Of a stretch of 64,000 bases of DNA, positions 23,142 to 33,674 are shown in pieces. The notes beneath the pieces were generated by a model. The model did not search any database, had not been told where the DNA came from, and was given only the letters and a program-made list of their open reading frames with translations. Source of the DNA: Entamoeba invadens IP1 (taxonomy: Eukaryota; Evosea; Mastigamoebida; Endamoebidae); the NCBI RefSeq assembly GCF_000330505.1, contig NW_004443720.1:84150-148149 (forward strand), read 5' to 3'. The translations under genes and the position numbers were made by a program. The first letter of the stretch is position 1, and the number at the start of each line of letters is the position of its first letter.

Positions 23142-24002
23142 TTATTTGAGACCAAGTGCTTTGTCCACTTTTTTCGACTGACTGCAGAGTTTGTTGAACT
23201 TGGCTTCTTCCCTCTGAATCTGCGACTGGGCCCTTTGACCGTCTCGAATGGCGTTTTGCATATTACGTTCATCTTTAGATGTCCAAAGGCTTTGCTCGCC
23301 TTTTTGGAGAGCTGTTGCGTATATGCGGTCACGATCCTCTTGTGTCAAATTTTCGTCTGAAGACTTGGACGTGGAGGAAATGTAGTCGTCCATCATAGCA
23401 ATGTCTTGGTCGATGACAGAACGTTTAAGTGGAACGGGAGGAGGTACCCTTGTTTGTGTAAATGGAGTGTTTTGTGGCTTTGAAAAGTCTGTTTGGTATG
23501 TGTTTTGTAAAGGGACTTGGGCATTTTGTTCGTGCGCGATATCTGAATACACTTGGGACAAAACATCGTCAACCTGCCCATTAAAGTCCTTTTTATCGGA
23601 GACTTGGTACGTTTGAGGAATTTGGTAAGTGTTAGCTTGTGGCTGGAAAGTCTGCGAATAAGAATTTTGTTGGGAAAAAGTGTTGTTGTTATCCCCATGA
23701 GACGGTTTCACTTGGACAAAGTCTTGTGCCTGTAATTCGGGAAATTGGACTTGACTTTGCACTTGAGGCGTTGTTTGAAGTTTCTTTTGTTGTTCATTTT
23801 TTAAAAAGACGACGCGGTCTTTATACATTTTAAGAGCGTCAATACATTGACTTAACATTGCTTGGTCTTTCACATCTCCTAACAAAGAAGAAAGACGAGT
23901 GACTCCAGTTTCATATAATTCAATTGCTTTGTCAACAGCTCCGATATTTTCCAAGTCAATTGCTTGCTGAAAAAGTGCTATGCACTGCCCCACAGATTCC
24001 AT
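23142..24002 (-). CDS. MIT-domain protein with Gln-rich linker
   Basis: A 286-residue protein from ATG 24002. Residues about 3-75 form a three-helix hairpin typical of MIT domains (AIDLENIGAVDKAIELYETG, ending MYKDRVVFLKNEQ), which bind ESCRT-III tails in Vps4, spastin and similar proteins. Residues 80-190 are rich in Gln, Asn and Thr and probably unstructured. The C-terminus (about 215-286) is a charged helix region with no AAA ATPase, so this is not Vps4. It probably acts as an endosomal adaptor; the exact role is unknown. Confidence 0.65.
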   Translation of the reverse strand: MESVGQCIALFQQAIDLENIGAVDKAIELYETGVTRLSSLLGDVKDQAMLSQCIDALKMYKDRVVFLKNEQQKKLQTTPQVQSQVQFPELQAQDFVQVKPSHGDNNNTFSQQNSYSQTFQPQANTYQIPQTYQVSDKKDFNGQVDDVLSQVYSDIAHEQNAQVPLQNTYQTDFSKPQNTPFTQTRVPPPVPLKRSVIDQDIAMMDDYISSTSKSSDENLTQEDRDRIYATALQKGEQSLWTSKDERNMQNAIRDGQRAQSQIQREEAKFNKLCSQSKKVDKALGLK

Positions 24003-24329
24003 TGATTAATTATTAAAGGATCTTTTTTTACAAATCACCTTAAAACATAAAATGATTTAGATTTTTATCAAAAATGTATTATTATCTTTCTTGTTAAATT
24101 AAAGTGTTTTGTGTTTATTTCTCAAAAGTCATTTTCCGATATAAATTCTAAAACTATTAAATTTATATCGGCCATTGTTTCGAAATAAAACAATTGAGTC
24201 ATTTTTAACTTAATTTATTGTTGATTTTTAATGTTAATTACCGTTATCATTAAACTAAATTTATGATATTTTATAATATTATTAATAGTAATTTCAAAAA
24301 AAAATATATAATAACACAATAGTATTATT
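24003..24329. other. AT-rich intergenic
   Basis: Short region between the M16C gene end and the MIT gene start. Only AT-rich sequence is seen. Confidence 0.5.
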
Positions 24330-27238
24330 TTAGTTAGTTTTGAACACAGGAATAATCTCATTAAATACTCCCTCCCTCTTCTTTATTTGTTCCTCAGAGC
24401 CGATGACACACACAACGCTCTTTTTAATCCCGTCGATGATGACTTTGGCTTGTTCTTTCAACTTTTCCAAGGTGATTTCAAACATCTGTTTTCGGGTCTC
24501 GGGGAAGTTGTCTGTTGTGTTATTCATATGAGAAAAGACACATGTTTCGAACAAAGCACTTGGGTTCAGTGGCGAGTCGATGTCTGCAAAGATTCCAATC
24601 AAATACGTCTCGATTTCACGTTCACTTAGGTTGAAATTTTCGAGATATTCAATGAGCCCGTCGTACAAATCCAAAGTCTCGTAGACGTGTGGGTCTCTGT
24701 ATGAACACAACGACGCATTACCAGAAAAGCCGTATCGGAACCATGCACCATACGCTCCATTTTCACTCGCACCTTATCCCACATATACCCTTTCTCGACT
24801 ATTTCCATAAGCACTCTCAAGGCGGCATTGTATTCGACACCCATTTGGATGAAGTTGAATCCTTTCCCAACAAAATTCACTTTTGAAGGGACAACCAACG
24901 CTTCATTTCTTGCGACTGGTGCCGGGTAAACAATTTCTGTCCCATGAGGCGTGCCTCTCATGAACGCGTTGAGTTCATTTATTTGATTCAAAACCGTGTC
25001 TTTCTCTTCTTCGTCGCACGAATAATAGAGTGTTGCGCGTGACGGACAGAAGATCTTTTTATACACGCTCTCCAGTTCATTCAAAAAGGCTTCGCCTTCA
25101 GTGTCAAAGTTGTCTCTGATTTTGACGAGTCGTCTATAGTTGTTTACCCCACGCATTTCGTCAGTTAACACACCAGAAGAGGTAAGATACGATTCCATAC
25201 GACACACCATCACCATAAATGGCGTCGATTTCATTGTGGATTCAAGTGTCGCTATGTTCTCATCGAGTTTCTTCTTTAAAACGTCCTTCTCGAATTTAAT
25301 TTCGTTCAAAATCTCTCCGATCACCTTCACGCCATCTTCAATAAAATTGTATAACATCTTCCCACTCACGCTGAAGACCGGATTTGCTTTTGAAGTCTCT
25401 GAAAACGGTGCGCCAATTCTTCTGTTTGAACACGTCGAGACGGAAAAAATCAAAGCTCCGAAGTTGATATCAACGAGTGCGTTCAACATTTTGAACGTGT
25501 GTTTCTCGGTGTTAAATGCTTTCATCATATACGCCAAGAAGTTTGCGGCACAGACCTCTTCGAGGGTGAAGTCGTTGATGTTAAAGGCGTAGTCGAAGTA
25601 CAAAATCCCATTTGTCGAATTCAACTTTCTGTATGTCACAACGGAGTTGTCAACTTTCTCGAGTGTAATATCAGTACCCTCTCTTGAAATGTCGCTCAAA
25701 TGGAGTTGTGGAATTGTTGCGACTTGTTCCGGAGTATCTTCAGCCTGTTGCTGTCTTTTGAGCTCTTCAGAGATGTTCACAATTTCAGTCATTTTCTCTT
25801 CGGTAAATGTACTGCTCATAACTTTGTGTCGTTCTTTTTCTTCTTCCTCCATTTGTTTCAAAAGCAATTTATTGGGCGCACACTTCGATACTACAAAGTC
25901 GTCATTGTCCAATAAATACGTCTGAATGAACTGCTCAAAGAATTTGTTGTGTAAGTTCTGTCGTGCTTTCTTCAGCGTACCAGACACACGGAATTCAGTA
26001 AAGATATCTTTCAACTCATGGACAAACCCAATGGTCGCTTCTAACGCAAAAATGATTCCTTTGGGGTAGTTGCTGAACGCACACTCCTTCAAATCAAATT
26101 CCTCGACATTCAAAACGGAAGTTGCTCGGGTGACATCAAACCCAACGTTGACAATTTTTTCTAATTCACTTCGCACAACTGTTTTGAACTCTTCAAACTT
26201 GTCGGAAACAGCGTCTGTGACAACGATGATGAACAACGGACTTTTATAGTCTGTGTCGAAACTATAAGACACTTTCTTTCCAATTCCAAGGGCCTTAATT
26301 TTTTCACTCAACGGACTTCCTTCAGTCATCACCAAAAGTCTCCCCACAACACCCAACCCAAATTTAGTCTCTTCTGTCATGTCTTTAATTCTCCAAGCAT
26401 ACATAAACACGTCCTTTCCTTCTTCGGGGTCTTCTTGGTTAATTGGATACTCCACTTCTATTGTTTGCCCTTTAACACCAGTGCTTTCATCAATAACATG
26501 TGACGGTTCTGTTTTCTCGAATTGGTCGAAGTACCCATCCAATATCTCCATTTCATTTTTAAGTAAAGACATTGGAGAGTACAACACAGTGATTGAGTTC
26601 GTTGGATTATAATGCATTTTATGGAATTCTTGGAGCTCCTCATATTTCAATGTTTCGATTGCATTAGAGATTCCACCGGATTCGTGACTGTATGTTCCCT
26701 CAAACATCGTCTTTCTTATCTTTCTCTCTGAGATGCTCGTTGGACTTGTCTCTGAATTTTTCATTTCATTGTAGACAACACCGTTCACAGTCAACTCCCC
26801 TTGTTCGTTCTTTTCCCATCTCCACCCTTCTTGATAGAACGGGAAGATATCCTTTCGAACTCGAGGGAAGAAGACTGCGTCCAAATACACTTTCATTAAG
26901 TTTTGGTAGTCTTTGTCGTTAGTTGAGGCGATGGGATACATAGTAGAATCTGGCATGGTAAATGCATTTAAGAAATTTTTGAGACTGCCCTTGTTCAAGT
27001 CAGCAAAAGGTTCTTTGGTTGTGAACGCATCACTCCCACACAATGTCGAGTGTTCAAGAATATGAGCTATCCCCTTGTTGTTGGTCACTGGAGTCCGGAA
27101 AGCTATTGAAAATACTTTGTTCGGATCTTTCGATAACATTTTAACAACTGTGGCTCCAGTCTTATTATGTTGGTAAACAATTGCCTCGACATGGTAGTCG
27201 GGCAACTTGTCTCGTGAAACCTCAGTAAATTTGTTCAT
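24330..27238 (-). CDS. M16C metallopeptidase (PreP/Cym1-like), 1-nt frame break
   Basis: ATG 27238. The inverted zinc motif HILEH (His59, Glu62, His63) sits in GIAHILEHSTLCGS, as in presequence proteases and related M16C enzymes, which degrade peptides inside a clamshell of two halves. The first frame runs to about 24764 and then leaves the conserved path. From about 24759 the next frame continues with GAYGAWFRYGFSGN and SYRDPH, which matches the C-terminal half of the family. The switch lies in a run of four T on the plus strand (24760-24763), and one extra base would give a single protein of about 968 residues, the normal size. No intron signals are present. Likely an assembly error, possibly a young pseudogene. 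No mitochondrial-type presequence is obvious, and Entamoeba has only mitosomes, so location is open. Confidence 0.88.
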
Positions 27239-27266
27239 CGGATGTGCTTTTAAAGATTTAATTCTT

Positions 27267-27277
27267 GCTTATATAGC
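27267..27277 (-). promoter_or_regulatory. TATA-like box of M16C gene
   Basis: Read on the minus strand this is GCTATATAAGC, centred about 33 nt before the ATG. Entamoeba 5' UTRs are very short, so a TATA-like element this close fits the core promoter. It stands out because the flanks are G/C-bearing. Confidence 0.45.
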
Positions 27278-28601
27278 TCGGTTATGGGTTTGAGGTTTTC
27301 CAAAATTTGCGAAATATATAAAGAAATTGATTTTTTTATATTAAAATAAATATTACATTCGATTTATACATTTTAGTTATTTTAATTATATTTATATTAT
27401 AAAAATTACAATTTCATTATTTTTAATTCTAAAAATTGCGATTGAATGATATTGGTGAACGATTATAAAAATAAGAATGGCAAGTTATTTATCTCTTTTA
27501 GAAAAAACTAAATTAAAAATAGTAAGTAAATGTTAAAAACGCCATTTTAGTTTTTTTTTTGATATTTTATATGAAAATCCCGACTATTTAATTAAACTAT
27601 ATGTGAAATAATATAAATTATAAATATGAAAAATATTAGAAAAGTGGTAGTTTAGTTAAGTTTTGTACTAATATTTTAACATTTTTTTCTTTTATGTCAT
27701 ATTTAATTAAACAATTACTCTTAAATGGTATATTTTTATCAAAATTGCAATACAACTGATTATATCTAATTACAACTTAACTATTTTTATATTTATTTAA
27801 AACATATATCCTATTAATCATATAATATAATAATTTAATATAATAATTTAATATATTATATAAATAATATTTTATTACCACTTTAATTTAAATTATTAAA
27901 AATAAAATTGAAAAAAAAAATTATTACAACATTTAACAATAAAACTATTTATTGCACTTGAACTGAAAATTTGAGACTAATTTTTTGAAGAGCTTGTGCA
28001 TCGATATGAATGACAATATATAATAATAGATTATTTGTATTGTTCAAGACGTATGGCTATTGGACAATTGATTTTAAAATATACAATCAAGTTTTTCTTT
28101 TAATTTTTATGACCGCAAATAGGCTTAATCACTTGGTATGTGTCTTTTTATTATATAAAAGTCAAACAATAAACAACACCATAACGACCAACTTGAAAGA
28201 GTCAATAGGCATGATTGATTCATAGTAAGACAATTAAAATATAGTTTAAGAACCACCCTTATTTACATGTATTAAAGTTATTATAAACAGTTTTGTTTCA
28301 TAAGTTGATTGTTAATCTTTGTACTATTAAACAATGGTATTTTTACTACTACTTTTAGTTTTTTTCCGCCCCATCTTCAAAAACGGCAACAAGACGCCTT
28401 CATTCATTATTTCTTGAACCACAAAAAAAATTATTATTTGAGCTGGCAACACAGCACACAATTAGCACAAAAACCCGAAATCGATACAGAAAAGACTTTC
28501 ATAAAGCTTAAAAAAAGAAAAACCCTTCAAACCATCCCAAAAGTTAGAGGTTTTTGTAAATGAATAACAAATGAAGAACAACAAACTAAAAATTTCAAAG
28601 A
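27278..28601. other. AT-rich intergenic, divergent promoter region
   Basis: Between the M16C gene (minus) and NOT3/5 (plus). About 27290-28250 is very AT-rich. From 28350 to 28600 base composition rises towards the NOT3/5 start. No supported ORF or RNA gene. Confidence 0.5.
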
Positions 28602-30104
28602 ATGTCGACGAGTCGGAAGGTACAGAGCGACATCGAGAAAACGCTCAAATTGATGAATGCAGGGTTTACGGAGTTTGAGGAGATCCGGCAGAAGTTGGAC
28701 GAGACTCCAGCAGGACATCAAAAGGAGAAGGTTGAGGCGGAGCTGAAGCGGTCATTAAAACGGCTTCAAAAGTACCGCGAGCAGATCAAGGGATGGCTTC
28801 AGACTGAAATAAAGAATAAGCGGACACTCGAAGAGGCAAAGCGTGACATTGAAATTCGAATGGAGGCGTTCAAAGAAATCGAGCGTGAGAGTAAGATCAA
28901 ACCCTATTCCATTGAAGGGTTGGCGCGCGTGAGCGAAAGTGAAGAGACGGAGGACGAAGAAGTGGAAACGACGTGGGTTGATGAAGCTATCGAGCGGTTA
29001 GAAGAACAGATAGAAGAGCTTAAAAAAGAGAAAGAACCGGTCAAAAAGAAAAAGCAGTCCCAACAGAAGAAGAATCAGTTACAGAAACGGATAGAACTGA
29101 ATTCTAAACATATTGAAAAACTTAAGACAATCAACGAAGCATTCAAATACGGGTTTTTAACGGAAGAAGACGTTTGTTGTGTTATTTAATTGTATCGTTC
29201 AATGGAAATGACAATGAAGTTATCAGAACTCCAAGACGATGTTGATATGTACTTGGAACAAACGGGAACAAATCTTGAAGATAGTCTTCATATATATAAC
29301 GGATTTGACTTCCACAGTCTTACTATGCAAATTGAGGAAGAAAAGCAAGAACAGATTGAAAATGCCGAGCGGAAGAGGAAGGAGGAAGAAGAGGAACTTG
29401 CAAAGGAAGAGTTGAAGGAGAAGGAACTCGAAGAACAACAACGACTTAAACAACAAAGCGAGGTGCAACAACAAACAAGTCCAGTCATTCAACAGAAACT
29501 GTCGCCAAAGCAACAATCGCCAGCAGTCAAAGTCGAACGGAAAGTCACGAAGTCACCAACACCACAAGAAACACCAAAAACACCAAAGACTAATGTCAAG
29601 GGGAAAGCGCAAGACAGCACGAAACTACAAAAGAAAAGTTCAAACGAGCAAGTCGATACCGTCGAAGAGAAGAAAGAAGAGAAAGGACAAGTCGACGAAA
29701 AGACTTTGAAGACTCTCCAAGACATCGAATTCTCATACACAAACATGATGAGTCAAAGCCCAACAATTCAAAAGCATACGCCCGCGAAATCACAACTCCC
29801 CAAATGGTTCCCCACTCAGGCGTCGGAATTCAGTTTCACGTCAAACAAAATCGACGACGAATTTCTGATGTTTTTGTTTTATTACACACAAGGAACACCA
29901 TTACAAGCACAAGCCGCGGAACGACTACGTCAAAAGAAGTGGGTCTTTCACAAAGGGTACCAGAAATGGTTCAGAAAGGTGAACGACAACGGCTTTACTT
30001 CTAACGTTTCTGAAAACGGCGACTATTGCTGCTTTGACTTCGAGTCGTGGAACATCGAGTCAAAAACACACTTCGCGTTCTTCAACAACTTCATGGAAAA
30101 GTGA
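28602..30104 (+). CDS. CCR4-NOT complex subunit NOT3/NOT5
   Basis: Exons 28602-29171 and 29220-30104 join in frame (484 residues) across a 48-nt intron starting GTTTGT and ending GAAG. The N-terminal half is the NOT3/5 coiled coil (DIEKTLKLMNAGFTEFEEI, LKRLQKYREQIKGWLQ, KPYSIEGLARVS). The splice falls inside LTEEDV...LSELQDDVDMYL, a conserved segment, which supports the intron. A low-complexity Glu/Lys/Gln/Pro linker follows. The C-terminal NOT box is clear (DDEFLMFLFYYTQGTPLQAQAAERL, then WVFHKGYQKWF, then FDFESWNIESK). NOT3/5 is a scaffold of the deadenylase complex for mRNA turnover and transcription control. It is shorter than the yeast and human proteins. It converges on the Derlin gene 82 nt away. 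Confidence 0.93.
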
Positions 30105-30186
30105 ATATTATAACAAGTTATTGTTCATTTATTCTGGTTTACTATTTATTTGGTCGCTTACCGACAACATGAATAATAAAATGGAA

Positions 30187-30783
30187 TCAAATAAGTCGTG
30201 GGATCTGTGGGTAATGGACTGGAATGACATGTCTTACAAAGTAATAGCAATGGGCGATAGCAATCAGCACAAAGGAAGGTAACAGTTGGGAGCCCATAAG
30301 TACATTCAATAGAATGAGTGCCCATGGTACATACTTTCTCTTCAGTGTGATACCAAACAAGAACGACATGACACTCTCTGGATCAGCTCTACAGCAGGTG
30401 TACACAATGCATGTAATAAACTGTTGGTGGAGGGGAACATATAAAACAGAGAACGTGTCGATTAGCCCTAAAATAAAGAGAAGGTATAAGACATAGTCTT
30501 TTGTGTTATTGAAGTATGACTCCTCAAGTTCCGCAGAAAACTTGTAAAGCATGAGGAGGTGCATAATAAATGGGAACCCCATCCGCATGACAAAAAATGG
30601 CGTGAAAAGTCGCCAGACCTGGAACCTCTCTGTTATTTCTTCTTCATCAAAATACGACAAATACCCAATCGAAGGGTAAAAGCTTGTTGCTATAGAAAAC
30701 GAGAGTGTTGATATCAGCATCACTCGCGTGCATATTGGAATTGCGTTCAGAAAGAGCATGAAAGGGGATTCATTCTGTTGCAT
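30187..30783 (-). CDS. Derlin family ER membrane protein
   Basis: A 198-residue protein from ATG 30783. Four to six hydrophobic helices and the Derlin signatures are visible: IPICTRVML near the N-terminus, VWRLFTPFF after the first loop, SAELEESYFNNTKDYVLYLLF in the middle, YVPWALILLNVLMG and AHCYYFVRHVIP near the end. Derlins are rhomboid-like pseudoproteases that help move misfolded proteins out of the ER (ERAD). The rhomboid Ser-His pair is absent, as expected for the family. Confidence 0.92.
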   Translation of the reverse strand: MQQNESPFMLFLNAIPICTRVMLISTLSFSIATSFYPSIGYLSYFDEEEITERFQVWRLFTPFFVMRMGFPFIMHLLMLYKFSAELEESYFNNTKDYVLYLLFILGLIDTFSVLYVPLHQQFITCIVYTCCRADPESVMSFLFGITLKRKYVPWALILLNVLMGSQLLPSFVLIAIAHCYYFVRHVIPVHYPQIPRLI

Positions 30784-30950
30784 ATCTTCTTGTTTTTTTA
30801 AGTTCTTATAATACCTTTTGTGATAGTTAATAATATAGCATAAAATATAGTATATTATAGTATATAATTTAATATCATAAGATAGTATACCATATATTAA
30901 TAATATAGTATTATATCTAGTAAAAATTATATGGTAAAATATATCTTTAT

Positions 30951-31756
30951 TTATAATACTATCTTGTTGGTGACTAATTGTATCTGTGGATACCTCATAT
31001 TCTCCCTAAGAATATTCAGGTTCCTCTTCAGACCATTTTCAACTCTCTCGTGCTCGGCTCGGACGATTTTCTTGTTGAATTCGCGGACATTAATGCGGAA
31101 ATATGAAAGCTCGTCTTTTGCGTTGCATTTTGGAAGAGGAACATTTNNNNNNNNNNNNNNNNNNNNNNNNNNNNNNNNNNNNNNNNNNNNNNNNNNNNNN
31201 NNNNNNNNNNNNNNNNNNNNNNNNNNNNNNNNNNNNNNNNNNNNNNTTTGTCACAAAAGACTTTGAGAAGGGCGGGGTAGTCCATTTCGAAGTCGATACG
31301 CGGATGCTTCTTATCAAATTTGTCACACACCAAACTCTCATTTGTTAGTTGTGGAGAGGAAAATAATGAATCGGTGTCGTCTTGAGTGTCGTAAGACTCT
31401 GGATTGATACAAATGCGAGGTTTGACGAGAACTTCTTCGGAGTCACAAGAGTCGATTTTGCAACAAGTTTTATTAACTTTATAAACAAGTGGCTCCTCTC
31501 TTGGGAGTTGAGTCATAAGACCAATTTTTTGTTTTTCGACTTCGCACTCTTTACGAAGTTTTGCAAGTTTACACGTCGTGTGCTGAATCATTTCTTGTTG
31601 TAAAATGATTTTATTTTGAATGTCTTGAATCTCAAGACGGCAAGTTTCTTTTTCTTGAAGAAGCGATTCGTTTTGCTGACGTACCGACTTCAATTTGTTG
31701 TGTACAAGTTGAAGGGAAATATATTCTTCGAGTGGAATGGATATTATATTATCCAT
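30951..31756 (-). CDS. Coiled-coil protein, interrupted by assembly gap
   Basis: ATG 31756. The N-terminal part (31247-31756) starts with IPLEEYISLQLVHNKL and a coiled coil to about residue 80, then an acidic, Ser-rich segment. The 100-N gap at 31147-31246 removes an unknown length. Beyond it the best frame ends at TAA 30951 and reads NVPLPKCNAKDELSYFRINV and then a charged helix. This frame is out of phase with the N-terminal one if the gap is taken as exactly 100, so the gap length is arbitrary. No known domain is recognised. A shorter paralog lies at 33324-33674. Confidence 0.65.
31147..31246. other. Assembly gap (100 N)
   Basis: Exactly 100 undetermined bases, a conventional placeholder size. 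Translations that cross it are not meaningful. Confidence 0.99.
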
Positions 31757-33323
31757 TTAAATAGTATTTTTTAGATGTTTATTAATTCATATTTCTTACT
31801 ATGTTATTTGAAATGCTATTTTTTAGTAAATTATTAATAAAGTATTATAAATTATTATAAAATACTAAATAATATTAGTATTTTATAATAAAAACAACTA
31901 TTATTTATTATTGTTTAAAAAAGAAAAAAAGAAAAATTTCCAATTTTATCTTTCAAAATTGTTTTTAAAAAAAAAGTTAATAAAAAACACAACAAATTTT
32001 ATTTCAAAAGTTTCTGTTCTTTTGGTGTTAAGTCATTATAGTCAAAAAAGATTATTGAATTACTTCTGTTATTTAATAAATAACTTATACAATAATATTA
32101 CCAATATTATTTTGATAATAAAGTCTGTTTGTCTTAATAAAACAGCATATGGCTTAAGTTCATTTTTGCATAACAAGTCAAAGTTGAACAAAAAAGCAAA
32201 TTATAAACTTATAAACTCAATAACCACATCTAAAAAAGTTAATTCAGTTTGAAGCTTTATGTTTAAGGATTTAAAGGTTGAGATTACCAAACATAAAATT
32301 GATATTATACACATATTATATTTAATATAACGAGACAATTATCAATAAAAAGACATTAAACAGCGTTATTAATAGCGATTTTATATACTTTAAATAATTA
32401 TTGTATTAAAATGATTATAATTCTTAGTGTCTGAACTTTGAAAGCCTATTTGTTTTAATATTTTAATAAAAGGGGTATGTTTTTATAAATTTGTTGTGTT
32501 ATTTTGAATTAATTTGTTGAGTTTTTACATTTTAATTTGTAATTAAATTGTTTTTAATTCATTTTTTCCTAAACACATTTTCATTTTTTCTTTTCACAAA
32601 ATTTCTTTTGTGGTGTTGGTATTTTTATGAAAATAATTATATTCTACTAAAAAAAGGAATAATATAATTATAGTTAAAAATAATAATATTACCTGTTATG
32701 ACATTATTTGTTATTAAAAAAGAAAAGATGCTATTTTAAAAATAGAATAGAATCTTTTGTTTTTTATTTCAAATCTTACTAATACAGACATATCATCATT
32801 ATATTATAAGGGCAACAGACAACAATAATACTATGTTTGTTGTTTAATTATTTTAAATGCAGTTAGCACCTCAACAGTGATCATATTTGAGATGGTGTTT
32901 TTATCATTAATCTTCTTTAATATAAAAGTGTGGCTTTACTTTATATTAACGTTACGAATCACATCCTTTATTGAAGAGTAGAATCCCATTGTTTGTTATT
33001 AATTATTGATATCTAATTAGTCAAATTATTTATTATTCATAAGAGTATTTATTATATAATTTATTAACTCTAAACAGCATTTATGTCATTCAAATACTAC
33101 ATGACAACGAGTAAGACATAATGAATTTATAATTATTGTAATTGAGCATGAAGGTCAAAAGAAAAGCAATGATATTAACATTTTTATTTTGTCGCAATAG
33201 TGCGACAAAATAATCGGACTATTTATAGATCATTGTAAAACCAAAAGCCATTAAAAGCTTAAAGGTTAAGAAACCATAACCACATTAAAAATTTATTTAC
33301 TTTTAACATTACCACAAGTATTG
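31757..33323. other. AT-rich intergenic with one hairpin
   Basis: About 1.5 kb between the two paralogous coiled-coil genes. A 113-codon frame at 31911-32252 is Lys/Asn/Ile/Leu-rich, as expected of AT-rich noise. The only structure seen is the hairpin at 33186-33211. Confidence 0.5.
33186..33211. other. Perfect 11-bp hairpin
   Basis: ATTTTGTCGCA (33186-33196) and TGCGACAAAAT (33201-33211) are exact inverted complements around a 4-nt ATAG loop. It lies downstream of the coiled-coil gene that ends at 33324 (minus strand). It could be a 3' end signal, an RNA structure or a short inverted-repeat relic. Confidence 0.45.
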
Positions 33324-33674
33324 TCAATTCGTCTCTTTTTCTGTAACAATTTTCGATGTCTTATCATTTCTTACGAGCTTCTTTTGTTTCTTGTGATGGA
33401 GTTCGAGTGGTCGTGGCATTTTAGAAATGAGGATAATCTTCTGTTTTTCGATTTCACATTCTCCCCTCAACGAAGCCAATTCCCTTGTTGTTGTTTGTAT
33501 TTCCTTTCTTTTAGATTCAAGTTTAAGTTGGATGTCTTCGATTTCTTTTCTTTTTTTCACTCGCTCTTCGAGCAAAATTTTATGTTGTTTCCTCGCTGTT
33601 TCAAGTTGGTTGTGGACAAGTCGGAGAGTGATATAATCTTCAAGTGGAATGGTCACGTTGACTGGAGTGGCCAT
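33324..33674 (-). CDS. Small coiled-coil protein, paralog of the 30951-31756 gene
   Basis: A 116-residue protein from ATG 33674. Its first 85 residues match the N-terminus of the neighbouring gene: IPLEDYITLRLVHNQL here against IPLEEYISLQLVHNKL there, then a coiled coil of the same length ending in EKQKI. It then ends in a short basic tail and lacks the long C-terminal part. Both genes point the same way about 1.6 kb apart, so this is a tandem duplicate, either truncated or specialised. No known family is recognised. Confidence 0.6.
   Translation of the reverse strand: MATPVNVTIPLEDYITLRLVHNQLETARKQHKILLEERVKKRKEIEDIQLKLESKRKEIQTTTRELASLRGECEIEKQKIILISKMPRPLELHHKKQKKLVRNDKTSKIVTEKETN

Noticed and set aside
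28010..28563. Two plus-strand frames (71 and 84 codons) before NOT3/5
   Set aside because: Composition follows AT-rich DNA, no domain, and they lie in the presumed promoter and leader of NOT3/5.
31028..31348. Frames crossing the N run
   Set aside because: Translation through undetermined bases is meaningless, and the C-terminal part reads better in another frame ending at 30951.
31911..32252. 113-codon plus frame
   Set aside because: Lys/Asn/Ile/Leu-rich noise typical of AT-rich DNA; no start context or homology pattern.
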